Below, one piece after another: positions 8,895 to 17,315 of a stretch of DNA of 64,000 nucleotides (the stretch's first letter is position 1; every line of letters begins with the position of its first letter). A program made the position numbers and the translations under genes. Location: contig NZ_KB900735.1 in NCBI RefSeq assembly GCF_000379185.1, positions 211 through 64,210 on the forward strand. Direction: 5' to 3'. The notes below the pieces were generated by a model, which saw only the letters and a program-made list of their open reading frames with translations, did no database searches and was not told the origin of the DNA. The stretch is from Capnocytophaga cynodegmi DSM 19736. GTDB lineage: Bacteria > Bacteroidota > Bacteroidia > Flavobacteriales > Flavobacteriaceae.

Positions 8895-8902
8895 TACCTT
8901 TG
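8895..8902 (+). promoter_or_regulatory. -7 box upstream of the fused beta-oxidation gene
   Basis: TACCTTTG fits TAnnTTTG; a weak TTTC lies at the -33 distance (8872-8875). Leader of about 75 bases to the ATG at 8984. Confidence 0.5.
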
Positions 8903-8983
8903 GTGAGGAAAGACAAATATTTTCATTTAAAATATTTAGTGTTCTGATTTGAAAATTTTACTTGAATATAAAATGTGTAAATT

Positions 8984-11389
8984 ATGAAACGAAGAATCAA
9001 AAAAGTTGCTGTCATTGGATCAGGTATTATGGGCAGTAGCATCGCTTGTCATTTTGCTAATGTAGGCGTGGAAGTGCTATTGTTGGATATTCTTACTAAA
9101 GAACTAAATGAAAATAAACTAAAAAAAGGACTTTCGCTTACTGATAAAGAGGTAAGAAATAGGATTGTGAATGATAATTTGACAAAAATATTAAAGTCAA
9201 AACCATCTCCAATTTATCATACAAATTTTGCCAAACGCATAAAAACAGGCAATTTGGAAGATGATATTACAAAAATCAAAGAAGCCGATTGGATAATTGA
9301 GGTAGTTGTAGAACGATTAGATGTTAAAAAATCCGTTTTCGACACCATTGAAAAATATCGAAAAGAAGGTACGCTGATAACTTCTAATACTTCAGGAATT
9401 CCTATTTCTTTTATGAGCGAAGGAAGAAGCGAAGATTTCAGAAAACATTTTGCCATAACACATTTTTTTAATCCACCTCGTTATCTTCAACTTTTTGAAG
9501 TAGTTCCAAGTGCGGATTGTAAACCTGAAGTGGTTGATTTCTTACTATCTTACGGAGAAAAATTTTTAGGGAAGACAGCTGTTTTAGCTAAGGATACACC
9601 AGCATTCATCGGTAACCGCATTGGTGTGTTTGGCATAATGAATATATTTCATACAATAAAAGTTTTAGGATTAAAAGTTTCAGAAGTAGATAAATTAACA
9701 GGAGTAGTGATTGGGCGTCCTAAATCAGCAACTTTCCGAACGGCAGACTTGGTAGGCTTGGATACATTGGTACACGTTGCCAACGGATTAGCTCAGAATT
9801 GCCCGAATGACGAAGCCCGAAGTTTATTTGTTCTTCCTGATTTTATTCAGAAAATGATTGAAAATAATTATCTGGGAGAGAAAACAAAACAAGGTTTTTA
9901 CAAAAAAGTAGCTTCTAAAGATGGAAAAAATGAAATTTTAGAGCTGAATTTGAATACAATGCAGTATGAGTCTTCAAAAAAAGCGTCATTTGCTACATTG
10001 GAACTCACAAAATCTGTTGAAAATGTACTTGAACGTTTCCCAATTTTGATAAAAGGAACTGATAAGGCAGGAGAATTCTATCGTAAAACATTTGCGGCAC
10101 TTTTTGCCTACATTCAGCATCGTATTCCTGAAATTTCAGATGAGTTATATCGTATTGATGATGCAATGAAAGCAGGTTTTGGTTGGCTAAATGGTCCTTT
10201 TGAAATTTGGGACGCAATTGGGGTCAAACAAGGAATTGCTTTAATGCAATCTGAAGGATACGAACCAGCCTTGTGGATTACAGAAATGATTGCTTCAGGA
10301 AATGAGTCTTTCTATATGATAAAATACGGATTTACATATTATTATGATATTTCGAATAAAAAATACTTGAAAAAATCAGGGCAAGAAGGATTCATTATTC
10401 TGGATAATATCCGTCCTACAAAAACTATCTGGAAAAACGCCGAAGCCAGTATTTTAGATATGGGTGATGGCATTTTGAATTTGGAGTTTCATTCAAAAAT
10501 GAATACTATTGGAGGTGGTGTTCTTCAAGGAATCAATAAAGCGATAGACTTAGCGGAAAAAGATTTTCAGGGATTAGTTGTTGGTAATCAAGTGTCTAAC
10601 TTTTCTGTGGGGGCAAATATCGCAATGATATTTATGATGGCTGTAGAGCAAGAATACGATGAATTGTATATGACAATCAAGTATTTTCAGGATACGATGA
10701 TGCGTATGCGATATTCTTCCATACCAACAATTGCAGCTCCACACGGAATGACATTAGGTGGCGGTTGCGAATTATGTTTACACGCTGATAAAGTTGTTGC
10801 AGCTGCTGAAACGTACATCGGTTTGGTAGAGTTTGGAGTTGGAGTTATCCCTGGTGGAGGAGGTACAAAAGAATTAACACTCAGAGCTTCAGATTCCTTG
10901 AGAAAAAATGATGTGGAACTTAATCGTTTGCAAGAATATTTTTTAACTATCGGTATGGCGAAAGTTTCGACTTCGGCGTATGAAGCCTTTGATTTGGATA
11001 TCTTCCAAAAGGGTAAGGATATCGTTGTAGTGAATAAAATGCGACAAATTGCTGAAGCCAAAAAACACGCTTTGCTTCTTGCCGAGGCAGGTTACACCAA
11101 GCCTATAGAAAGAACTGATATTAAGGTACTTGGTAAACAGTCACTTGGAGCCTTTTTAGTTGGCACAAACTCAATGAATGTAGCAAATTATATTTCGGAA
11201 TATGATAAAAAAATTGCTAACAAATTGGCTTATGTGATGTCGGGAGGAGATCTTTCCGAACCCACATTGGTTTCGGAGCAATATCTTTTGGAGTTAGAAC
11301 GAGAAGCTTTCTTGTCACTTTGTACAGAACGCAAAACTTTGGAACGTATCCAATATATGTTGCAAAATGGAAAACCTTTAAGAAATTAA
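8984..11389 (+). CDS. 3-hydroxyacyl-CoA dehydrogenase / enoyl-CoA hydratase fusion protein
   Basis: 801 residues. Bifunctional fatty-acid beta-oxidation enzyme. The NAD-binding dehydrogenase is at the N-terminus (GSGIMGSSIACHFANVG, residues 12-28; HFFNPPR about 160-166), the second dehydrogenase helical domain about 205-410, and the crotonase-fold hydratase at the C-terminal half (G-G-G-C-E-L-C about 592-598, then PGGGGTKE about 625-632). This order is the reverse of E. coli FadB and is the arrangement common in Bacteroidota. The usual neighbours, thiolase and acyl-CoA dehydrogenase, are absent here: a convergent terminator ends the unit. Function is assigned from family; substrates are not known. 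Confidence 0.92.
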   Translation: MKRRIKKVAVIGSGIMGSSIACHFANVGVEVLLLDILTKELNENKLKKGLSLTDKEVRNRIVNDNLTKILKSKPSPIYHTNFAKRIKTGNLEDDITKIKEADWIIEVVVERLDVKKSVFDTIEKYRKEGTLITSNTSGIPISFMSEGRSEDFRKHFAITHFFNPPRYLQLFEVVPSADCKPEVVDFLLSYGEKFLGKTAVLAKDTPAFIGNRIGVFGIMNIFHTIKVLGLKVSEVDKLTGVVIGRPKSATFRTADLVGLDTLVHVANGLAQNCPNDEARSLFVLPDFIQKMIENNYLGEKTKQGFYKKVASKDGKNEILELNLNTMQYESSKKASFATLELTKSVENVLERFPILIKGTDKAGEFYRKTFAALFAYIQHRIPEISDELYRIDDAMKAGFGWLNGPFEIWDAIGVKQGIALMQSEGYEPALWITEMIASGNESFYMIKYGFTYYYDISNKKYLKKSGQEGFIILDNIRPTKTIWKNAEASILDMGDGILNLEFHSKMNTIGGGVLQGINKAIDLAEKDFQGLVVGNQVSNFSVGANIAMIFMMAVEQEYDELYMTIKYFQDTMMRMRYSSIPTIAAPHGMTLGGGCELCLHADKVVAAAETYIGLVEFGVGVIPGGGGTKELTLRASDSLRKNDVELNRLQEYFLTIGMAKVSTSAYEAFDLDIFQKGKDIVVVNKMRQIAEAKKHALLLAEAGYTKPIERTDIKVLGKQSLGAFLVGTNSMNVANYISEYDKKIANKLAYVMSGGDLSEPTLVSEQYLLELEREAFLSLCTERKTLERIQYMLQNGKPLRN

Positions 11390-11400
11390 AAGTGAAGGTA

Positions 11401-11436
11401 AAAAAACGAGATATATTGAGTATTATCTCGTTTTTT
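11401..11436. terminator. Bidirectional terminator between convergent genes
   Basis: AAAAAACGAGATA (11401-11413) pairs with TATCTCG and T-run (11424-11436); A-run on one side and T-run on the other serve both the beta-oxidation gene and the convergent cytidine deaminase gene. Confidence 0.85.
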
Positions 11437-11439
11437 AAT

Positions 11440-11916
11440 TTATAAAAGACTTCCATCAAATAAAAAAGGTAGAAGGTCTTTGATGGATTCTGTTTTGATG
11501 ATTTTTCCTGAAGCCCCCATAAAATAGACGTTAATATTCTTTTTCTGGCGAATTTCATATTCTGAAATTGATTGCCGACAAGCACCGCAAGGAGAAACAG
11601 GATACTCGGTAGGCTCTTGGGCTGTTCCCGTGAGTGCGATAGCTTTAATAACTTGTTTAGGGAATCGGGCTGAGGCTTGGTAAACTGCCACACGTTCAGC
11701 ACATAAACCTGACGGATAAGCCGCATTTTCTTGATTTGACCCAATGCAAATTTCTCCATTTTCCAGAAGAACAGCAGCCCCCACTTTAAAACCTGAATAC
11801 GTGGCGTAGGCATTTTCCCTCGCTTTGATAGCTTCTTCCATTAATTTTTGTATTTCGTAGGGTAGCTCATCAATATTATCAAAAATGCTATACTTTATTG
11901 TTAGTTCACGTTCCAT
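11440..11916 (-). CDS. cdd: Cytidine deaminase
   Basis: 158 residues, the short tetrameric type. Hydrolytic deamination of cytidine and deoxycytidine to uridine forms in pyrimidine salvage. Zinc site visible: Cys-Ala-Glu in GLCAERVA (catalytic Glu) and PCGACRQ. The G-F-K-V-G-A-A-V segment and N-E-N-A-A-Y-P-S-G motif also fit. Monocistronic, convergent with the upstream gene, with a likely -7 box at 11954-11961 on the minus strand. Confidence 0.95.
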   Translation of the reverse strand: MERELTIKYSIFDNIDELPYEIQKLMEEAIKARENAYATYSGFKVGAAVLLENGEICIGSNQENAAYPSGLCAERVAVYQASARFPKQVIKAIALTGTAQEPTEYPVSPCGACRQSISEYEIRQKKNINVYFMGASGKIIKTESIKDLLPFLFDGSLL

Positions 11917-11953
11917 TTTGTTAAAAGAATATTAAGTTTTACTCTTAGAGCAA

Positions 11954-11961
11954 CAAATATA
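11954..11961 (-). promoter_or_regulatory. -7 box for cdd
   Basis: CAAATATA on the plus strand reads TATATTTG on the minus strand, matching TAnnTTTG, 37 bases upstream of the cdd start. Confidence 0.45.
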
Positions 11962-11984
11962 AGAAAATAATCATTTATTAATTG

Positions 11985-11992
11985 TATTTTTG
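11985..11992 (+). promoter_or_regulatory. -7 box for cutC
   Basis: TATTTTTG fits TAnnTTTG and gives a leader of about 65 bases before the ATG at 12064. It is divergent from the cdd box. Confidence 0.4.
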
Positions 11993-12063
11993 TGTCCAAA
12001 ATTGAAAAAAGGTAGTGAAATAAATCTTTTTTTATCAATTAGTTTAATAAAATAACATCAATT

Positions 12064-12786
12064 ATGGTTTTTGAAATATGTGCAAGTTCCTTTGAATCAG
12101 CAAGGAACGCTCAATTGGCAGGAGCAAATCGCATTGAATTGTGTAGTGAATTAGGAGTAGGAGGAGTTACTCCAAGTTATGGGCTTATTAAAAAAGTTAT
12201 GGACGAACTTTCTATCGAAAATTGTGTTTTGATACGTCCAAGAAGTGGAAATTTTACTTACACAGATGAGGAATTTGATGTGATGTTCCGTGATATTAGT
12301 TTTTGTAGAGAATTAGGCTGTAAAGGTGTGGTTACAGGGGTTTTAAATACCGACAACACCATAGATAAAGAGCGTACACAACAATTGATTGAGGCGGCGG
12401 GAGATATTGATTTCATCTATCACCGAGCTTTTGACTGCGTTCCTAATCCAGAAGAAGCCTTAAATCTATTAAAAACTTTGGGAGTAAAACGTATTTTAAC
12501 TTCAGGAGGAAAAAAATCAGCTGTGGAAGGGTTAGACGTACTTAAAAAACTTAATCAGCAGGCTGAAGGAAAGATTACCATTATGCCAGGAGGAGGAATT
12601 AATCCACAAACAATTTTAAAGATTAAAGAAGCAGGATTTAACGAAGTACATTTTTCAGGCACCGTTTTTGAGAAGTCAGCTAACGAAATGCCTTTTTCTT
12701 TCAATACGGCAAGTTTTTTAGATGAATCGGTGCGTCCAATTTCAGGAATCGAACAGATAAAAACTATTATGAACGCCTTGAAGTAA
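12064..12786 (+). CDS. cutC: CutC family protein
   Basis: 240 residues, TIM-barrel CutC family, originally linked to copper tolerance in E. coli though its biochemical role is still unsettled. Typical family stretches: N-terminal F-E-I-C-A-S-S-F-E-S-A, A-G-A-N-R-I-E-L-C-S-E-L near 19-30, R-P-R-S-G-N-F-x-Y-T near 58-67, FHRAFD-like YHRAFDC near 119-125, and MPGGGIN near 174-180. It is a single gene with its own likely promoter; no copper-transport gene is near, so a copper role is not supported by context. Confidence 0.92.
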   Translation: MVFEICASSFESARNAQLAGANRIELCSELGVGGVTPSYGLIKKVMDELSIENCVLIRPRSGNFTYTDEEFDVMFRDISFCRELGCKGVVTGVLNTDNTIDKERTQQLIEAAGDIDFIYHRAFDCVPNPEEALNLLKTLGVKRILTSGGKKSAVEGLDVLKKLNQQAEGKITIMPGGGINPQTILKIKEAGFNEVHFSGTVFEKSANEMPFSFNTASFLDESVRPISGIEQIKTIMNALK

Positions 12787-12906
12787 ACTTCTGTGTTTAT
12801 TTTTCTGAAAGTTTTACACAATTACAAGTAAAATCTTATATTGTTTACTTTTAAATATTTTATTTTCAGTTATTTATTTGAAAGGAAATTCTTCAACTAA
12901 AATTAT

Positions 12907-13695
12907 TTGAAAATGAGAAAAATTTTGATATTCCTTTGTTCTGTATTCCTGATGGTGGGCTGTAAAACTTCTTCTGAAATTGGTAGCAAAAAAGAAAAGA
13001 AGTGGCGATTGGTTTGGGAAGATGATTTTGAAAGAGATGATATTTTTTCTACAGGCGTTTGGTCAAAAATTCCGCGTGGTAAATCTGATTGGAATAACAC
13101 AATGAGTTTGGACGAATCACTTTTTGAAATCAAAAATGGAAAACTGATACTTATTGGGAAGAAAAATGACATCGCTCCAGATGATTCTTCTAAATTTGTA
13201 ACAGGAGGTGTTTTTACCAAAAACGGGAAATATTTTGAATACGGAAAGGTGGAAATTCGTTGTAAACTTGAGGCTACACAAGGCTCTTGGTCAGCAATTT
13301 GGATGCTTCCAAAGGTAGGAAAATGGCCTTACGGTGGTGAAATTGATATTTTGGAACGATTGAATTTTGATAATTTTGTATATCAAACCATACACACGCA
13401 ATACACACAAAATAATAAGGAAAATCCTAAGCATTATACTACTTTTCCCATTAATCCAGACGATTATAATACCTATGCAGTAGAAATTCAGCCTAACGAA
13501 TTGCGTTTTTACGTCAATGAGCAATTTACGTTTTCATATCCTCGTATTGAAGGAAATCCAGAATAATTTCCTTTCGGAAAACCTTTTTATTTATTGATTG
13601 ATATGCAGTTAGGAGGCTCTTGGGTTGGAGATGTTCCTGATTTTGAAAAACCAATCCGTATGTATGTTGATTGGGTTAGATATTATCAAAAATAA
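12907..13695 (+). pseudogene. GH16 family glycoside hydrolase lipoprotein, interrupted by an in-frame stop
   Basis: The reading frame starting at 12907 encodes a lipoprotein signal (Cys19 in MVGCK), then a GH16 beta-glucanase-like domain with the catalytic motif E145-I-D147-I-L-E150. It meets TAA at 13564-13566 (codon 220), yet the same frame continues to a second stop at 13693-13695 and encodes the rest of the fold: FPFGKPFYLLIDMQLGGSWV, then RMYVDWVRYYQK. The missing residue is where family members usually have Gln (PEQFPF), so CAA to TAA is the likely change. Without the last 43 residues the beta sandwich would lack its closing strands. Intact length would be 262 residues. A sequencing error or readthrough cannot be excluded. 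Confidence 0.85.
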
Positions 13696-13776
13696 TTTGT
13701 ATAAGGTGAAAATTGAAAATTTTAGGAATGATTTTTGTACTTCTTACGAAAATGAAGAAGAATTTTATTTGAAAAT

Positions 13777-14994
13777 ATGTACATAATACTCATTTTATTT
13801 ATAGTTGTTTATCTTTTACTTGCACGTTATGCTAATCAAGCTCTGAAAACGCTGAAAATTTCTCAAAAGGGTAGGTATGTTTTTGGAGCGATTTCTGTTT
13901 TGGTTATTGTAAATGTAGTTTTGCAGTGGCTCTTTCGTACCAAAGCCGTATGGACTATCTTTCAGCAGTACTCAATGGGGGCGTTAATTACTTGGTTTAT
14001 CATACTTGTTGTGTTGTCTTTTATTTTATTTTTGGAAGATATACAACGGATTGGTGTTGCGATATTTCGGTATAAATCAGCAGCTGATAAATCAATTCCA
14101 TCAAGAAGGAAATTTGTCAGTTTGTTGGCTTTAGGTATTGCTTCCATTCCATTTGTGTCTGTGATTTATGGTGTCACAAAAGGGAAGTACAACTACAAAG
14201 TTTGGAAATACACACTTTATTTTGACGATTTGCCAGAGGCTTTTGATGGGTATCGGATAACTCAAATATCTGACATTCACGCAGGAAGTCTTGATAACAA
14301 ATCGAAAATACAATACGGAATAGATTTGATTAACCAACAGCGGAGCGATGCCATTATGATTACGGGTGATATTGTAAATAATTTGGCTAGTGAGTTGCTT
14401 CCTTGGAAAGATATTTTGAAGCAATTAAAGGCTAAAGATGGTGTCTTTTCCGTTTTAGGAAATCACGATTATGGAGATTATTCCTCTTGGGAAACTCCCG
14501 AAGCAAAGGCAAAAAACCTTGAAGATTTAAAAGAAATACAACGTGAAATGGGATTCGATTTGATTTTGAACGACCATCGTTATATTGAAAAAAATGGAGA
14601 AAGGATTGCCATTTTGGGAGTTGAAAACTGGGGACACGGACGATTTTCAAAGTATGGCGATTTGGAAAAAGCAATGCAAAACGTTTCAGATGAGGATTTT
14701 AAGATTCTTTTAAGTCACGACCCAACGCATTGGGAGTACGAAGTGTTACCTGAAAATAAAAATATCCAACTAACACTCAGCGGACATACGCACGGAATGC
14801 AAGTAGGTATTGAAATAGAGGGACTTGTGAAATGGAGTCCTTCAAAATGGACTTACAAATATTGGGCAGGAATGTATGAGGAGGCAGGAAAAAAACTGAA
14901 TGTTAATCGTGGATTTGGTTATCACGCATTTCCTGGAAGAATCGGAATTTGGCCAGAAATTACCGTAATTGAATTGAGAAAGAAAAGAAATTAA
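13777..14994 (+). CDS. Membrane-anchored metallophosphoesterase (YkuE/LpxG-like)
   Basis: 405 residues. Four hydrophobic membrane segments are visible (about 2-18, 33-50, 67-88 and 112-130), then a calcineurin-like phosphoesterase domain facing one side of the membrane. Metal-binding motifs: D-I-H in QISDIHAG (about 166-168), GD in ITGDIV, GNHD in VLGNHDYGDY (about 228-231), and GHTH in SGHTHGM (about 341-344). Relatives include YkuE and the lipid A pathway UDP-diacylglucosamine hydrolase LpxG; which substrate applies here is inference. The stop is followed by a bidirectional terminator shared with dapA. Confidence 0.88.
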   Translation: MYIILILFIVVYLLLARYANQALKTLKISQKGRYVFGAISVLVIVNVVLQWLFRTKAVWTIFQQYSMGALITWFIILVVLSFILFLEDIQRIGVAIFRYKSAADKSIPSRRKFVSLLALGIASIPFVSVIYGVTKGKYNYKVWKYTLYFDDLPEAFDGYRITQISDIHAGSLDNKSKIQYGIDLINQQRSDAIMITGDIVNNLASELLPWKDILKQLKAKDGVFSVLGNHDYGDYSSWETPEAKAKNLEDLKEIQREMGFDLILNDHRYIEKNGERIAILGVENWGHGRFSKYGDLEKAMQNVSDEDFKILLSHDPTHWEYEVLPENKNIQLTLSGHTHGMQVGIEIEGLVKWSPSKWTYKYWAGMYEEAGKKLNVNRGFGYHAFPGRIGIWPEITVIELRKKRN

Positions 14995-15022
14995 AAAAGT
15001 GGAGAGAATTCTCCACTTTTTT
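14993..15022. terminator. Bidirectional terminator between metallophosphoesterase and dapA
   Basis: AAAAAAGTGGAGA (14993-15005) / TCTCCACTTTTTT (15010-15022), 13-base perfect stem with a 4-base loop. Confidence 0.9.
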
Positions 15023-15905
15023 ATAATTTACTGATAATTTGTATATCTGCTTTAATTTCAGCCTTTAAGCTATTCGATGCCTCCACCAAAGGCAAACGAA
15101 CATAAGGTTTACATAAGCCTTTTTCTGCTAAAATAGCTTTGATTCCCACAGGATTACCTTCTTTAAAAGCTAAATTTGTTTGTTTCATCAGTTGATAGTG
15201 AATAGCTCTGGCTTTTTCTACTTCTCCTTTTAGTCCGAGTCTCACCATTTCAGAAAATTCTTTTGGGAAAGCAATTCCTATTACAGAAATTACTCCTGAA
15301 CCACCCATAAATACTGAAGGAAGTGTTGAAAAATCATCTCCTGAAATAAAGAGAAAATCCTCGGGTTTATCCTTTATTACCGCCATATTCAGTGACAAAT
15401 CGCCAGAAGCCTCTTTTACTGCAATTATGTTTTCAAAGTTTTTTGCTAAACGATTTATCGTATCAGCACTCATTGAAACTCCTGTACGTCCTGGTACATT
15501 ATACAAAATAATAGGCAATGGAGAATTTTTTGCAATTTCGGAGAAATGTGCATATAATCCATTCTGTGAAGGCTTATTGTAATATGGTGTAACGGATAAA
15601 ATAGCCGTAAACTCCGATAAGTCAAAATCATTTATTTCATCAATGACTGCTTGTGTGTTGTTTCCTCCGATTCCAATAACTAAAGGTAAACGTTGTTTGT
15701 TAGCTTCGATAATGGTTTCACAAACTAATTTCTTTTCGTCTTTGGTTAACGTAGGGACTTCACTTGTGGTTCCCAAAACTACAAGATATTCTACTCCGCC
15801 ATCAATTACATAATTTACGAGTTTTGTTAGAGCTTCTGTATCTACTTTATTATCAGATGTGAATGGAGTAATTAGTGCAACTCCTGTTCCTCTTAATTGT
15901 TCCAT
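15021..15905 (-). CDS. dapA: 4-hydroxy-tetrahydrodipicolinate synthase
   Basis: 294 residues. Condenses pyruvate and aspartate semialdehyde, the first committed step to diaminopimelate and lysine. TIM-barrel signature: GTTSEVPTLTKDEK near 45-58, catalytic Tyr in YNVPGRTG near 137-144, Schiff-base Lys in AVKEASGD near 163-170, and the C-terminal helical domain. It lies 20 bases downstream of a DUF6913 gene on the same strand and is probably cotranscribed with it. DapF, two steps later in the pathway, is encoded at 5834. Confidence 0.97.
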   Translation of the reverse strand: MEQLRGTGVALITPFTSDNKVDTEALTKLVNYVIDGGVEYLVVLGTTSEVPTLTKDEKKLVCETIIEANKQRLPLVIGIGGNNTQAVIDEINDFDLSEFTAILSVTPYYNKPSQNGLYAHFSEIAKNSPLPIILYNVPGRTGVSMSADTINRLAKNFENIIAVKEASGDLSLNMAVIKDKPEDFLFISGDDFSTLPSVFMGGSGVISVIGIAFPKEFSEMVRLGLKGEVEKARAIHYQLMKQTNLAFKEGNPVGIKAILAEKGLCKPYVRLPLVEASNSLKAEIKADIQIISKL

Positions 15906-15925
15906 ATATGGTATGTTTTTTGAAT

Positions 15926-16441
15926 TTATTTTAACATTGTTGACAGAACTTTTTTAACTTCGGTGGCAAAAACAGCCTTCTCTTCCAACTTACAATTGAT
16001 AATTATATCGTTATATTCATCACCAATGCCCTCAAAACCAATTCGTAGTTTGGCTTTTATGGACGAAGAAAGCAATAGTAGAGGCAATTTTGGGTTTTTA
16101 AAATAATTTATCAAGATGTCGTACTCCTGTTCTGAAAGCCTGTCAGCGTGATAGTTACGAACTTTTCCTTGCCAATTAATTTCTTTATCTATTAAAAAGG
16201 GGAGTCCGTTTGTGTGGGTTTCTTCCGATTTTTGTTTATATCCTAAAAAAATGTAGTTTTCAGGACGTAAATTGTAGTATTTCACTAATTCTAAAAGTGG
16301 CTCAACATCCTTAACTATGTCCATATCAATGATACAGCCTATTTTTGAAACGGAGTTCCCAAACCTTGCAGAATATCTTTCTAAGGCTTTTAAATTCTTC
16401 TGAATTTGTTTTTTTAGAAAATAATTTTTTAGAAATTCCAA
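15926..16441 (-). CDS. DUF6913-like hypothetical protein, dapA partner
   Basis: 171 residues, no signal peptide. It begins with a basic amphipathic helix (KNYFLKKQIQKNLKAL) and continues as an alpha/beta protein (I-G-C-I-I-D-M-D about 35-42; YNLRPENYIFLGYK about 55-68). It resembles the Flavobacteriia family named DUF6913, for which no function is established. Directly upstream of dapA by 20 bases. A -7 box on the minus strand at 16468-16475 probably starts this two-gene unit. I do not infer a biochemical role. Confidence 0.65.
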   Translation of the reverse strand: MEFLKNYFLKKQIQKNLKALERYSARFGNSVSKIGCIIDMDIVKDVEPLLELVKYYNLRPENYIFLGYKQKSEETHTNGLPFLIDKEINWQGKVRNYHADRLSEQEYDILINYFKNPKLPLLLLSSSIKAKLRIGFEGIGDEYNDIIINCKLEEKAVFATEVKKVLSTMLK

Positions 16442-16467
16442 AATTTATTACTTTTACGCTCTGTTCG

Positions 16468-16475
16468 CAAAGATA
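16468..16475 (-). promoter_or_regulatory. -7 box for the DUF6913-dapA unit
   Basis: CAAAGATA on the plus strand is TATCTTTG on the minus strand, fitting TAnnTTTG, 27 bases upstream of the DUF6913 start. Confidence 0.5.
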
Positions 16476-16505
16476 GAGATAAAAATTTATAAATAAGAAC
16501 CATTT

Positions 16506-17294
16506 ATGAAAAAGTTATATTTAAGAATGAAATATTCTTTTGTTGTATTTGTAACGATTAGTTGTTTTATTTCCTGTAAGCCTGTAAAAAACAATTTGAT
16601 TTCAATTCAAGGTGAAAATATAGAAATAGGGAATGACCATAAAGGTAAAAATGATGAAATAGAGAAATTTATACTACCTTATAAGAAACACGTTTACAAA
16701 GAAATAGAAGCGATTTTAACATATAACCCTGAAGCTTTGGTTAAAGAGGCCAGTCAGTTAAATGCTCCAATAGGGAACTTAATAGCAGATGCTTCGTTCG
16801 AGATAATTAATCCTATTTATTCTGAAAGAACAGGAAAAAATATTGATTTTGTTTTACTCAATTGGGGAGGAATTCGTTCTGACTTGCCACAAGGAAACGT
16901 GACGTTAGGAAGTGCTTATAACTTGATGCCTTTTGAGAATAAATTGGTAGTTTTGGAAATGAAAGGAGAAAAAATTAATGAAATGGCTCAATATCTGATT
17001 AAGACCAAAACACCTCATCCTCTTTCAAGCCACGTTAAGCTCCACATTACAAAAAAAGGTGATATAGAGCTTTTTACAATCAATGGCAGAACGATTGATA
17101 CTAATGCAACGTATGTTGTGGCTACTTCTGATTATTTGATGCACGGAGGTGACAAAATGATATTTTTTCAAAATTCAGTAAGTGTTTATGAAACAGATTA
17201 TCTGATACGAAATATACTTGTTGACTATTTCAAAAAAGTAGATGCGATACAAGCAAAAAGAGATGACAGATTTATTCTTATTGAAGATAAGTAA
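16506..17294 (+). CDS. 5'-nucleotidase C-terminal domain lipoprotein (substrate-binding half)
   Basis: 262 residues. The N-terminus is hydrophobic and ends in ISCK, a lipobox (Cys about 25), so the product is probably a periplasmic or outer-membrane lipoprotein. The body matches the 5_nucleotid_C domain that binds the nucleoside in UshA-type 5'-nucleotidases: N-L-I-A-D-A about 94-99, NWGGIRSDLPQG about 119-130, N-L-M-P-F-E-N about 139-145, and SDYLMHGGDKM about 205-215. It lacks the metallophosphatase domain, which is encoded by the next gene 21 bases downstream. The two presumably assemble into one enzyme. Confidence 0.88.
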   Translation: MKKLYLRMKYSFVVFVTISCFISCKPVKNNLISIQGENIEIGNDHKGKNDEIEKFILPYKKHVYKEIEAILTYNPEALVKEASQLNAPIGNLIADASFEIINPIYSERTGKNIDFVLLNWGGIRSDLPQGNVTLGSAYNLMPFENKLVVLEMKGEKINEMAQYLIKTKTPHPLSSHVKLHITKKGDIELFTINGRTIDTNATYVVATSDYLMHGGDKMIFFQNSVSVYETDYLIRNILVDYFKKVDAIQAKRDDRFILIEDK

Positions 17295-17315
17295 ACTAAA
17301 TTTACGAATAAGATT

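Noticed and set aside
11217-11813. 198-residue open frame on the minus strand over cdd and the end of the beta-oxidation gene
   Set aside because: It is an out-of-frame shadow: cdd has the zinc motifs in its own frame on the same strand, and this frame runs through the bidirectional terminator at 11401-11436.
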